NCBI GenBank assembly: GCA_002305635.1
Contig: DBPR01000029.1
Coordinates: forward strand, 83,624 to 147,623
Length of the DNA: 64,000 bases
Source of the DNA: Anaerolineaceae bacterium UBA1415
Lineage (GTDB): Bacteria; Chloroflexota; Anaerolineae; Anaerolineales; Anaerolineaceae
Direction of reading: 5' to 3'
The translations under genes and the position numbers were made by a program. Of this stretch, positions 7,901 to 16,078 are shown piece by piece. How positions within the stretch are numbered: position 1 is the stretch's first letter; the number at the start of each line of letters is the position of its first letter. The notes below the pieces were generated by a model, which did no database searches, was not told the origin of the DNA, and saw only the letters and a program-made list of their open reading frames with translations.

Positions 7901-9436
7901 ATGACTGCAACCTCCGCCCATGAAGATCGGAAACACATTTTCCTTTCGCTCTTATTGAGCCTGCTTGTAAAGATCCCGATCTCGCCTTTTTTCTATCCCT
8001 TTCCAGACCGTGATTCCGGCGTTTTTGCCTATATTGGGCGGCGCATCCTCAACGGCGATCTGCCCTACCGTGATGTCTGGGATCATAAACCGCCGCTCAT
8101 CTTCTACCTGAACGCTCTCGGTCTCAAAATCGCGCCCGATTCTTTATGGGGCATCTGGCTGCTTTCCGTTCTCCTTCTGGCGGTGGCGATTTTTTGCGGA
8201 TTCAAACTGCTCTCAAAGCTTTTCAACAGCGAGATCGCGCTCGTTTCCACCGCGATCGCCATGGGCGGTATCCCGGTTTTGCTCGGGCTTGGCAACCTGA
8301 CCACCGAGTACACCCTCCCACTGCAGTTCCTGTCCTTATTCCTGGTCTGGAAATTCTGGGATGAGGATGCGAAAGCCTCCTGGAAATACCTGTTGATTGG
8401 CGCATTGGGTGGGCTGGCTTTCCTTACCAAACAATCCGGCATTGGCATTTGGCTCTCCATCGGCCTTGTTTTGCTCGTTCAATCCTTTATTAAAGGCAAA
8501 AACCGCCTCTCGATCCTGAGATTGCTCTGGTTCGTGTCTGGCATTGCCATCGTGGTTGGGCTGGTCGCGCTTTATTTTTATCGCAACGGCGCTTTCGCGG
8601 CCTTTTGGGACCAGGCTTTTCTTTACAATTTTGTCTATGTAGGCAAAAACGAGCTTGGCTTGATCACCCGCTTTGTAAACCTGTTCACGATGCGGGAAAT
8701 TGAGCCGATCGCCGTTTTCCACATGGGCATGATCGGCGCGATCCTGGCATTGGCAGGGTTTGTTTTGCGGAAAAGCGATCAGGCAAATAATAAGCAAAAA
8801 GATTTCTTTCTGCTCCTTCTGATCGACCTCTTACTCGAAGTCCTGCTGACGCAATTGCCAGACTTCACCTATGCCCATTATTATTTGACCCTTTTGCCTG
8901 CCCTCACGATCTTTGCAGGCTTAAGCCTTTCCGTTTTGTTGTCAGGACTGAAAAAAGCACCTCTACCTTTTTCACCCAAGGCTAAAAATCTCTTTTTGGC
9001 ATTCTTGATCTTTTTTGCCAGCATTCCCTTGCTGACGGAATGGTATTACAGCCTGAAGGAACCGGATCAAAACTTCAACAAAGCGCTGGTCGAATTTATC
9101 CTGCAGGAAACCGAGCCGGATCAGACGGTGTTGATCTGGGGTGCGGAAACCGCCATCAACTTTTACACGGATCGAAGCAGCCCCAGCCGGTATGTCTATC
9201 AATACCCTCTGGTGCAGGAAAATTACGTAACCGAAGAAATGATCCTCGACTTCCTTAGCGAAATCGAGCGGAACAAACCCGAGCTGATCATCGACAGCGC
9301 CCGGGCGGATATGCCCTTTCTGCGTTTTCCCATTGAATCTGAGCGCATTAATGAACAGATCAACAAAATTTACTCCCAATACAAAGAGGCGGCGATCATT
9401 AACGGCTGGTGGGTCATTCAATTGGTGGAACCCTAA
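7901..9436 (+). CDS. GT39-like membrane glycosyltransferase, copy 1
   Basis: 511 residues with about ten hydrophobic segments. The first extracytoplasmic loop carries PDRDSGVFAYIGRRILNGDLPYRDVWDHKPP, with the Asp pair region typical of the ArnT/PMT_2 (GT39, GT83-like) family that moves sugars from polyprenyl phosphate carriers to acceptors outside the membrane. The C-terminal soluble part contains VLIWGAETAINFYTDR and a final IINGWWVIQLVE. A close paralogue lies at 26036-27565 with the same loops and ending. Substrate unknown. The start follows the TAAAAT-containing segment duplicated at 7346. Flanked by inverted palindromic repeats. Confidence 0.8.
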   Translation: MTATSAHEDRKHIFLSLLLSLLVKIPISPFFYPFPDRDSGVFAYIGRRILNGDLPYRDVWDHKPPLIFYLNALGLKIAPDSLWGIWLLSVLLLAVAIFCGFKLLSKLFNSEIALVSTAIAMGGIPVLLGLGNLTTEYTLPLQFLSLFLVWKFWDEDAKASWKYLLIGALGGLAFLTKQSGIGIWLSIGLVLLVQSFIKGKNRLSILRLLWFVSGIAIVVGLVALYFYRNGAFAAFWDQAFLYNFVYVGKNELGLITRFVNLFTMREIEPIAVFHMGMIGAILALAGFVLRKSDQANNKQKDFFLLLLIDLLLEVLLTQLPDFTYAHYYLTLLPALTIFAGLSLSVLLSGLKKAPLPFSPKAKNLFLAFLIFFASIPLLTEWYYSLKEPDQNFNKALVEFILQETEPDQTVLIWGAETAINFYTDRSSPSRYVYQYPLVQENYVTEEMILDFLSEIERNKPELIIDSARADMPFLRFPIESERINEQINKIYSQYKEAAIINGWWVIQLVEP

Positions 9437-9587
9437 CACCCGGATCAGCTTTGATTATCATTAAAAATTTCTCAGGAACCAGGGTAAACAAAAAAAAACC
9501 GGCAATTATCAGTATGAACTTTGTGTAGCTCGGATTCACACCTTTCCCCAATCGAATATTAATTAATTTTTGATAGGAAATCGACCT

Positions 9588-9637
9588 GTACGGACGGGGA
9601 CCCGTGCCCGCGCAGCAGGGTATAGACCCCGTCCGCT
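9588..9637. repeat. GGACGGGG palindromic repeat, copy 2 (inverted)
   Basis: Reverse complement of the element at 7571-7620 with few differences: outer stem tacggacgggga / ccccgtccgcta, inner cccgtgcccgcgcagcaggg. Together the two copies form a long inverted repeat around the GT39 gene. Confidence 0.7.
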
Positions 9638-9869
9638 ACTTCTGTACATTAAATGACCAGATAATTGATTCTAAATTTCCAGCTTTAGCGACATTGGCTC
9701 TTAGGGCAATTGCATCTAAATCGCCTGAGCAATTGGTGATAAAAGGGCCTTTTCATTAACGCAGATAAAGCTTAGTGGTGGGGTCGCATTATTTTTGGAA
9801 TAACTTCATTTACTGCCTGTGGATGTTAAAGTCTTAGACTTTCATAAGTTCTTATAAAGGCATCCTCAC

Positions 9870-9908
9870 GGATGGGGACAATATACTGACTGGCACAGAT
9901 CTCCATCC
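9870..9908. repeat. GGATGGGG hairpin with long loop
   Basis: ggatgggga (9870-9878) pairs with tctccatcc (9900-9908) with one mismatch. Same class as 7686-7706. Confidence 0.5.
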
Positions 9909-9973
9909 CATGTTGTGTTTGGCATGCAAACGATTTGAATTAGGACAAGCTTTTTACCGCTAAATCCATTGTA

Positions 9974-9996
9974 CGGATGGGGCTTTTCCCCATCCG
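9974..9996. repeat. GGATGGGG hairpin
   Basis: Perfect 9-base stem cggatgggg / ccccatccg with loop ctttt. Confidence 0.65.
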
Positions 9997-10217
9997 CTGC
10001 CTGTGCTAAATAAATACCTGGGCTTCTCATTAGCGGTTTTTAGTTTTTTTTTACCATTGTCCTCTTTGGACTATCTTTTATTAGATGCAATTGCCCTGCA
10101 TCGGTTCCTAACCCAGGACTTATTTTTCCATACTGAGAATTGCTGGACATATAAAATTCATTAATAAAGATGTCCCGCAACGGGGTATAATCAAAAAAGA
10201 GGATAATACACGAAACG

Positions 10218-10718
10218 ATGCCTATTTTAAAGCCGCATGCCTTTGAATTTTTCAGCCACAGTCCTGAGCAGACCTTGCGCGTAGGCGTTCGCCTGGGCTC
10301 TTTGCTTCAGACTGGCGATGTCGTTTGCCTCGAAGGCGACCTCGGCTCGGGCAAAACCACCCTGGTTCGGGGCATCACCCAGGGCTGGGGTTCGGCTGAT
10401 CGCGTCAGCAGCCCCACCTACGTCATCGTGAATCAATACCGCCACCCCAATGGCAGCATCCTCTACCACAGCGACGCCTATCGCCTCTCGCCCGTTGAAC
10501 CGCTTGACGACGCCATGCTCGAGCTGGACACTGTCCTCTCGAACGGCGTTTTGGTCATGGAATGGGCCGAACGCATGAAAGCCAGCCTGCCCGAAGAAAA
10601 CCTCTGGATCGAACTCGACTGGATCAACCCGGAACAGCGCCACTTCATTTTCACGCCAAATGGCAGGCGCTACGAGCAGCTTCTCAAAAAATTACAGAAA
10701 GCCTTGTTTGGAGCCTGA
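10218..10718 (+). CDS. tsaE: tRNA t6A37 biosynthesis ATPase TsaE
   Basis: TsaE is the P-loop ATPase of the complex (TsaB, TsaD, TsaE) that adds threonylcarbamoyl to A37 of ANN-decoding tRNAs. Walker A is GDLGSGKTT at residues 40-48; RVSSPTYVIVNQY and the late VMEWAER match the family. The 166 residues are normal length. It starts at ATG 10218, 27 bases after a TATAAT box, and tsaB begins directly after the stop. Confidence 0.95.
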   Translation: MPILKPHAFEFFSHSPEQTLRVGVRLGSLLQTGDVVCLEGDLGSGKTTLVRGITQGWGSADRVSSPTYVIVNQYRHPNGSILYHSDAYRLSPVEPLDDAMLELDTVLSNGVLVMEWAERMKASLPEENLWIELDWINPEQRHFIFTPNGRRYEQLLKKLQKALFGA

Positions 10719-10719
10719 T

Positions 10720-11388
10720 ATGTTAGTTGCAATTGATACTTCCACGCAATGGGTCGGCATCGCCCTTTATGATGGCTCCCGGATATTGGCTGAACATGTT
10801 TGGCGCAGTAAGAATTATCATACCGTCGAACTCGTGCCCGCCATCGCCGACATACTTGCCAAATGCCAGGTCAGCCCAAAAACCCTGACCGGCATCGGCG
10901 TTGCCATGGGCCCCGGCTCTTTCACCGGATTGCGCATCGGTCTCAGCGCCGCCAAGGGGCTTGCCCTTGCGCGCAATCTTCCAATTGCCGGCGTGCCTTC
11001 GCTTGAAATTTTGGTCGCCTCTCAACCCGGTCTGCGCCGCCCGATGATCGCCCTGCTGCAGGTTGGGCGCGGTCGCTACGCCTGGGCGCGCTTCCGCTAC
11101 AAAAACCCACGCTGGGGTCAGATCACCGAAACCCAGGTTGACGATATCAAAACCATCGCCAAAACCATCACCTCCCCGGTTTATGTTGTGGGTGAGATGG
11201 GCCCTGAGGAACGCCAGATAATGGGGCGCAAGTGGAAAACCGCCCAACTGGCGCCGGCTTCGTTCTGTCTGCGCCGTCCTTCCGTTCTGGCGGAGCTCGC
11301 CTGGGACAAATTACAGCAAGGTCATGCCGACGATAACGCCAGCCTCTCCCCCATCTACGTGCACACCTTGAGCAACGTACCCGATTAA
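10720..11388 (+). CDS. tsaB: tRNA t6A37 biosynthesis protein TsaB
   Basis: TsaB is the pseudo-ATPase partner of TsaD in t6A synthesis. The start is placed at ATG 10720 (MLVAIDTSTQWVGIALYDG), the typical N-terminus; an upstream in-frame ATG at 10660 overlaps tsaE and adds unrelated sequence. GVAMGPGSFTGLRIGLSAAKGLA is the family signature. 222 residues. One base separates it from tsaE, and rimI follows 11 bases after. TsaD is not in the window. Confidence 0.94.
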   Translation: MLVAIDTSTQWVGIALYDGSRILAEHVWRSKNYHTVELVPAIADILAKCQVSPKTLTGIGVAMGPGSFTGLRIGLSAAKGLALARNLPIAGVPSLEILVASQPGLRRPMIALLQVGRGRYAWARFRYKNPRWGQITETQVDDIKTIAKTITSPVYVVGEMGPEERQIMGRKWKTAQLAPASFCLRRPSVLAELAWDKLQQGHADDNASLSPIYVHTLSNVPD

Positions 11389-11399
11389 AGAACAAAACT

Positions 11400-11894
11400 A
11401 TGTCGGCCAACCTCACCATTCGGCCCATGACCACCGAAGATCTCGCAGCGGTCAGCCAGATCGACGCTGCCTGTTTCGAGGAGCCCTGGCCCAAAAACTC
11501 TTTCGCCTTTGAATTGACCACCGACTACAGCATTTGCATGGTCGCGGCCACTCCTGAGGTGGGGGTCGTGGCTGCCGTCGTTGTCTGGCTGATCGTCGAT
11601 GAAGCCCATATTGCCACCATCGCCGTCCATCCCGAGGCGCAGGGGCAGGGCATCGGGGCTTGTTTGCTCGCGCATGCCTTGCTCGCCGCGCACCAACGCG
11701 GAGCCCAGACCTCAATGCTCGAAGTGCGGGTCAGCAACCTCGCGGCAATTTCGCTTTATCATCGCTTTGGCTATCTTCAGGTTGGCATCCGAAAAAATTA
11801 TTACCAAAACAACAATGAAGATGCCCTCCTTCTTGACCTGGATCAAATTGACCCAAACGAATTGAGGAACTTTTTAGCCTTAAATAACGTCTAA
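11400..11894 (+). CDS. rimI: ribosomal-protein-alanine N-acetyltransferase RimI
   Basis: 164-residue GNAT protein in the canonical tsaE-tsaB-rimI order. Acetyl-CoA binding motif A is IAVHPEAQGQGIGACLLAHAL; the start TIRPMTTEDLAAVSQIDAACFEEPWP and the end VSNLAAISLYHRFGYLQVGIRKNYY are characteristic of RimI, which acetylates the N-terminal alanine of ribosomal protein S18. Co-transcribed with tsaB. Confidence 0.9.
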   Translation: MSANLTIRPMTTEDLAAVSQIDAACFEEPWPKNSFAFELTTDYSICMVAATPEVGVVAAVVVWLIVDEAHIATIAVHPEAQGQGIGACLLAHALLAAHQRGAQTSMLEVRVSNLAAISLYHRFGYLQVGIRKNYYQNNNEDALLLDLDQIDPNELRNFLALNNV

Positions 11895-11933
11895 TAGGAT
11901 AATGATGCGGTAAAATCAAAACCGAGAGTTTTT

Positions 11934-12677
11934 ATGACAGCTGAAAATAGATTACAGGAAATTCGCAAAGAAATAGAAGTTTGTCACGCCTGTCCGCTGG
12001 CAAAAGGCAGGGAAAGATCCGTCCCCGGAGAAGGCCCCGCGCGGGTTGATATCCTTTTTATCGGCGAGGCGCCTGGCTTTCACGAAAACAGACAAGGCAA
12101 GCCCTTTGTTGGCCAGGCCGGCCAGTTTCTGGATGAGCTCCTCAAAGCTGCCGGGCTTGAACGCAGCCAGGTCTTCATCACCAATGTCGTCAAATGCCGC
12201 CCGCCCAACAACCGCGACCCCTTGCCCGAAGAGCTTCAGGCTTGCCAGGTTTATCTCGACGAGCAGATCGCCCTTCTGCAGCCCAAAGTGATTGTCACGC
12301 TCGGGCGCATCTCAATGGGAAAATTCATCGAAATGGGGCGCATCAGCTCCATTCACGGTAAAACGCACAACGTCAATGGCCAAAAGGTCGTTACGATGTA
12401 TCATCCGGCTGCCGCTTTGCATCAACCTGCCTTGCGCCAGACCTTGATCGAAGACTTCGCACGCCTGAAAAAATTTATCAGCGCGGATGCGCAAGCTGAA
12501 AAACCCGATCCGACGCCAAAACCAGTCACAAAGACTGATCAGAACCTCAGTCCAAAGCCCATTAACGAGCTTGAACCTCAACCCAAACCGCAGGCAACAC
12601 CCCCAGTGGAACTTGTCAAAGCCGAACCGGCTCAACGTGAAACTCCAAAACCCCCGGAACAGCTTAGCCTTTTCTAA
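11934..12677 (+). CDS. family 4 uracil-DNA glycosylase with clamp-binding tail
   Basis: Removes uracil from DNA at the start of base excision repair. The 4Fe-4S cluster ligands are visible: Cys17 and Cys20 in VCHACPLAKGR, and two later cysteines in VVKCRPPNNRDP and EELQACQ. Motif A is GEAPGFHENRQGKPFVG; the second motif is MYHPAAALHQPALR. The catalytic domain ends near residue 185; a Pro/Lys/Glu-rich tail of about 60 residues follows and ends in EQLSLF. QLSLF fits the bacterial sliding-clamp-binding consensus QL(S/D)LF, so the tail probably tethers the enzyme to DnaN (inference). The gene follows rimI, in the place where tsaD often stands. Confidence 0.92.
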   Translation: MTAENRLQEIRKEIEVCHACPLAKGRERSVPGEGPARVDILFIGEAPGFHENRQGKPFVGQAGQFLDELLKAAGLERSQVFITNVVKCRPPNNRDPLPEELQACQVYLDEQIALLQPKVIVTLGRISMGKFIEMGRISSIHGKTHNVNGQKVVTMYHPAAALHQPALRQTLIEDFARLKKFISADAQAEKPDPTPKPVTKTDQNLSPKPINELEPQPKPQATPPVELVKAEPAQRETPKPPEQLSLF

Positions 12678-12698
12678 GCCCGAATTGAGGAAATTACA

Positions 12699-14012
12699 AT
12701 GGTTAAAGATGAATTGATTCAAGAAATTCAACGAAAACACGCCAATATTGCCGTGATCGGCCTGGGTTATGTGGGGCTGCCCCTGGCGATCACCTTTGCC
12801 AATGCTGGTTTTAATGTCACCGGAATTGATCCCAACGAAGAAAAAGTTGAAATGATCAACCGCAGTGAATCTTATATTTCAGATATCACCAACGCCCAAT
12901 TGCGAAAACATATCGACGCGGGCCGCCTGCGTGCCACCTCGGACTATGCCGTCCTCAATGATATTGACGCAGTCTCAATTTGCGTTCCCACGCCCCTGCG
13001 CAAAACGGGCGATCCCGATATGTCCTTTATCGCTATGGCCAGTGAAGATATAGCCCCTTACCTGCATCGCAGCATGGTCATCGTGCTCGAATCCAGCACC
13101 TACCCCGGCACCACGCGCGAATTTGTGCTCCCGAAACTGACAGCTCACACCGATCTCCAGGTCGGCGAAGACTTCTTCCTCGCTTTCTCTCCCGAGCGCG
13201 TTGACCCAGGCAGAAAAGATTACACCACCTACAACACCCCCAAGGTCCTGGGCGGCATCACCCCTGACTGCACCGAAGTTGCCCGCGCCTGGTACGAGCA
13301 GGCTCTGGAAACAGTCGTCACCGTTTCCACCGCCGAAGTGGCAGAAATGGCAAAACTGCTTGAAAACACCTTTCGCATGATCAACATCTCCATGGTCAAT
13401 GAGCTTGCCCAGATGTGCGACCGCCTGAATGTTGACGTTTGGGAAGTTATCGACGCGGCTGCCACCAAACCCTTTGGCTTCATGAAATTTACCCCTGGCC
13501 CTGGCCTGGGCGGGCACTGTATCCCGATCGATCCGCTCTACCTGTCCTGGAAGATGAAAACGCTCAATTACACCGCCCGCTTCATCGAGCTCGCCTCCGA
13601 GATCAACACCAGCATGCCCCGCTACGTTGTCTCCCGCATTCAGGACGCGCTCAATCGCTACAAAAAGCCTCTCAACGGCAGCAAAGTCCTCATCCTCGGC
13701 GTGGCTTACAAACCCAATATTAATGATATGCGCGAATCGCCCGCGCTGGACATCATCCACCTCCTGCAGGAAAAAGGCGCCATCGTCACTTATCACGATC
13801 CCTACGTGCCCGAAATTGATCACGAGAACATCCACATGAGCTCTGAAAAAGACCTGCATGCCAGCCTGGAAGATGCTGACCTGGTGGCGATCATCACCGA
13901 CCATCAGAAATACGACTACAACATGATCGGCGAGAAATCCAGTCTGATTTTTGATGCCAGAAACGCGATGAAAGACGTGCCAAAAAGCAGCCTGAAAGTG
14001 ATCAAACTATAA
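12699..14012 (+). CDS. UDP-sugar 6-dehydrogenase (WbpA/WbpO/Ugd family)
   Basis: 437 residues. Oxidises the C6 hydroxyl of a UDP-sugar to the uronic acid with two NAD+. N-terminal NAD-binding signature IGLGYVGLPLAITFANAGF, family segment YPGTTREFVLPK, and the catalytic cysteine in GPGLGGHCIPIDPLYLSWK; C-terminal UDP-binding domain with LGVAYKPNINDMRESPALDI. The lineage is closest in appearance to UDP-GlcNAc/GalNAc dehydrogenases (WbpA, WbpO, VipA) rather than UDP-glucose dehydrogenase, judged from the GLGYVGLPLA and GGHCIPIDP context only. The stop overlaps the start of the epimerase gene by one base, so they form an operon making a uronic-acid precursor for a surface polysaccharide. Confidence 0.9.
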   Translation: MVKDELIQEIQRKHANIAVIGLGYVGLPLAITFANAGFNVTGIDPNEEKVEMINRSESYISDITNAQLRKHIDAGRLRATSDYAVLNDIDAVSICVPTPLRKTGDPDMSFIAMASEDIAPYLHRSMVIVLESSTYPGTTREFVLPKLTAHTDLQVGEDFFLAFSPERVDPGRKDYTTYNTPKVLGGITPDCTEVARAWYEQALETVVTVSTAEVAEMAKLLENTFRMINISMVNELAQMCDRLNVDVWEVIDAAATKPFGFMKFTPGPGLGGHCIPIDPLYLSWKMKTLNYTARFIELASEINTSMPRYVVSRIQDALNRYKKPLNGSKVLILGVAYKPNINDMRESPALDIIHLLQEKGAIVTYHDPYVPEIDHENIHMSSEKDLHASLEDADLVAIITDHQKYDYNMIGEKSSLIFDARNAMKDVPKSSLKVIKL

Positions 14013-14989
14013 TGGCCAGCTACATCGTCACTGGCGCGGCTGGTTTTATCGGCTCGCAGGTCGCGCTGGCACTGCTAAATCAGGGCCATACCGTTTTGGG
14101 GGTCGATAACCTCTCGCATGCTTACGACGTGCGCATGAAGCAGCACCGCCTCGAAGCCCTGACCTCCCGGGAAAGTTTCAAACTCTTGCAGGCAGATATC
14201 GCCGAAAAAGCCACAATCGATCAGCTATTTGCCCAAAACCTCAAGCCCGCAGCGGTCATCAACCTGGCTGCCATCGCGGGCGTGCGCGCCAGTACCACCG
14301 ACCCCTGGTCTTACCTAAACACCAACACCCTCGGCACGCTCAACATGCTCGAATACGCGCGCCATCAGAACGTGCCCAAATTCATCCTTGCGTCCACATC
14401 CAGCCTCTACGGCGAAGATGGCTCCCCGCCGCACAGCGAACTCGCGCCAACCGATCATCCTCTCGCGCCTTACGCGGCCAGCAAAAAAGGCGCCGAGGCT
14501 TTTGCCTATTCCTATCACCATCTCTACAAGATCGACGTCAGCGTGCTGCGCTATTTCACCGTCTATGGCCCTGCCGGGCGCCCTGATATGTCCATGTTCC
14601 GTTTTTGCCAGTGGATCAGCGAGGGCAGACCCGTCACCATCACCGGCGACGGCTCCCAGTCTCGCGGCTTTACTTATGTCGATGACATTGCCAGCGGAAC
14701 CCTCCTGGCGCTCAAAAAAGTTGGCTACGAGGTCTTCAATCTGGGCGGGCACGAGGTCATCAGCATCAACGATCTGGTCAGCATGCTCGAAGTAATGCTC
14801 GGCAAACCCGCCCTGCGCCAATACGTGCCCGCTCATCCGGCTGATGTCTATTCCAACGTTGCCGATGTCACCAAAGCCCGCCAAATGCTCGGCTGGCAAC
14901 CCCAGATCGGGCTGGAAGAAGGCGTGCGCAGGCTTGTGGATTGGTACCAATCTAACCGCAGCTGGGCAAAAGATATCATTACCGATTAG
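14012..14989 (+). CDS. NAD-dependent UDP-sugar 4-epimerase
   Basis: 325-residue extended short-chain dehydrogenase. NAD-binding GAAGFIGSQVALALL, the catalytic Ser/Tyr/Lys set in ASTSSLYG and YAASKKGAEAF, and the HPADVYSNVADVTKARQMLGWQP ending are typical of UDP-glucuronate or UDP-N-acetylhexosaminuronate 4-epimerases. It most likely converts the product of the overlapping dehydrogenase gene. Start and stop overlap by one base (TAATG), so translation is coupled. A pair of head-to-head hairpins follows the stop. Confidence 0.9.
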   Translation: MASYIVTGAAGFIGSQVALALLNQGHTVLGVDNLSHAYDVRMKQHRLEALTSRESFKLLQADIAEKATIDQLFAQNLKPAAVINLAAIAGVRASTTDPWSYLNTNTLGTLNMLEYARHQNVPKFILASTSSLYGEDGSPPHSELAPTDHPLAPYAASKKGAEAFAYSYHHLYKIDVSVLRYFTVYGPAGRPDMSMFRFCQWISEGRPVTITGDGSQSRGFTYVDDIASGTLLALKKVGYEVFNLGGHEVISINDLVSMLEVMLGKPALRQYVPAHPADVYSNVADVTKARQMLGWQPQIGLEEGVRRLVDWYQSNRSWAKDIITD

Positions 14990-15010
14990 GTAAAGATAAA
15001 TACAATTTGC

Positions 15011-15058
15011 GTAGGTCGAGATTGAAAAATGCCCTCAGGGGCATTTTTCAATCCGACG
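15011..15058 (+). repeat. GTAG-headed REP-like hairpin A
   Basis: gtaggtcgag, then a perfect 14-base stem attgaaaaatgccc / gggcatttttcaat (15021-15034 with 15039-15052, loop tcag), then ccgac. First half of a head-to-head pair with element B. It starts 21 bases after the epimerase stop. Confidence 0.8.
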
Positions 15059-15161
15059 TTCACTTTTACCGGTGAACATAAAAAGGATTAATTTAAGTAT
15101 TGATCTTCGTTTCATCTATATAGACATAGGGAGAAAAAACGGTAATGCATTGTACCTGGAT

Positions 15162-15214
15162 GTCGGATTGAAGGTGTGCGGAAAAAACCGCACACCTTCA
15201 ATCTCAACCTACGC
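15162..15214 (-). repeat. GTAG-headed REP-like hairpin B
   Basis: Reverse orientation of A: gtcgg, perfect 15-base stem attgaaggtgtgcgg / ccgcacaccttcaat (15167-15181 with 15188-15202, loop of six A), then ctcaacctacgc. The outer 20 bases mirror those of A, while the inner stem is unrelated in sequence. Confidence 0.8.
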
Positions 15215-15386
15215 AAAAAGCTTGAACTGGGTTAAATAAATTATGGGGCTGGGTTTTGCACACAGGGTGGGCAAACCGCCAGATTGGTAATAAGTCGCAA
15301 TTGAATATCGCCCGTGAAAGAGAGATTTTCAGTTCAACATCCAACATTTCCTCATATCCACCACCCATTTCCCCTTTTTATATATA

Positions 15387-15400
15387 TGACCAATCGGTCA
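15387..15400. promoter_or_regulatory. TetR-type operator 1
   Basis: TGACCAATCGGTCA, an inverted repeat TGACC-N4-GGTCA of the kind bound by TetR/AcrR regulators. First of three copies before the DsrE-like gene. Confidence 0.65.
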
Positions 15401-15480
15401 CGTTGTTAATTTGTCTCAGGTCCATAAGATTGGACTGATCAAGACTGGGTTCCCATGACTTTGACGAGCCGCATCCTACA

Positions 15481-15494
15481 TGACCAGACGGTCA
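15481..15494. promoter_or_regulatory. TetR-type operator 2
   Basis: TGACCAGACGGTCA, same half-sites as operators 1 and 3, 94 bases after operator 1. Confidence 0.65.
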
Positions 15495-15558
15495 CACAGG
15501 AATGTCCTTACACACATAAAAACATTTGTTTGTAAACAGACCTCCTGCTCGTCATGTA

Positions 15559-15572
15559 TGACCGAGCGGTCA
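15559..15572. promoter_or_regulatory. TetR-type operator 3
   Basis: TGACCGAGCGGTCA, 78 bases after operator 2 and 74 bases before the start of the DsrE-like gene. No tetR gene is in the window, so the regulator would act in trans. Confidence 0.65.
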
Positions 15573-15645
15573 TATGCGCAAAACCTTCAAAAATACCTTC
15601 CATCACAATGCGTTACACTTAAACCACTAAAACCAAGGAGCTATC

Positions 15646-15984
15646 ATGAACAAAATCCTCTTTTACGCCATGACCGGAGAAAAAATGTGTTTCCAACACA
15701 TCCTCCTCAACGCGCTCGACCTTGCTGCTGCGGGCGCCGAAGTCCAGATCATCTTTGAGGGCGCCTCAGTCAAACTCCCTCCCGTCCTGGCTCAGGAATC
15801 CAACAAACACTACCTCAAAGCCCTCGAAACCGGCCTCATCGCCGGGGTCTGCCTGGCTTGTTCCCATGCCATGGGTGTCTACGACGCCAACATCGCCCTT
15901 GGCTTGCCCATGCTCAACGACATGACCGGTCACGCCGGCATCCGCGCCTATGTTGAGCAAGGCTGGCAGGTCGTCAGTATCTAA
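15646..15984 (+). CDS. DsrE-like sulfur-relay family protein
   Basis: 112 residues with the alternating strand/helix pattern of the DsrE/DsrF-like fold (NKILFYAMTGEKMCFQHILLNALDL, VQIIFEG). Cys69 and Cys72 in GVCLACSHAMG are in the position where family members carry a reactive or sulfur-carrying cysteine. Members take part in sulfur transfer or have no assigned role. The ATG follows AAGGAG at a good distance. Three TGACC-N4-GGTCA operators lie upstream, so it is probably under a TetR-type repressor. Confidence 0.75.
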   Translation: MNKILFYAMTGEKMCFQHILLNALDLAAAGAEVQIIFEGASVKLPPVLAQESNKHYLKALETGLIAGVCLACSHAMGVYDANIALGLPMLNDMTGHAGIRAYVEQGWQVVSI

Positions 15985-16078
15985 ACCAACCGCCACCACC
16001 CTCTTCGCGCGTAAGTTGGATAGGACGGCCGTGGTATAAACCCTTCTCACCCGCCCGTGGTACTTTCCCAGTATGGAA

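Larger units (their letters stand above)
9437..10217. other. non-coding stretch with hairpins
   Basis: No gene seen in 780 bases. It holds three palindromic repeats (9588-9637, 9870-9908, 9974-9996) and a TATAAT at 10186-10191 that may serve tsaE. Confidence 0.6.

Noticed and set aside
15480..15758. 92-residue open frame over TetR operators 2 and 3
   Set aside because: Its start is inside an operator, it overlaps the DsrE-like gene in another frame, and its composition is that of chance.
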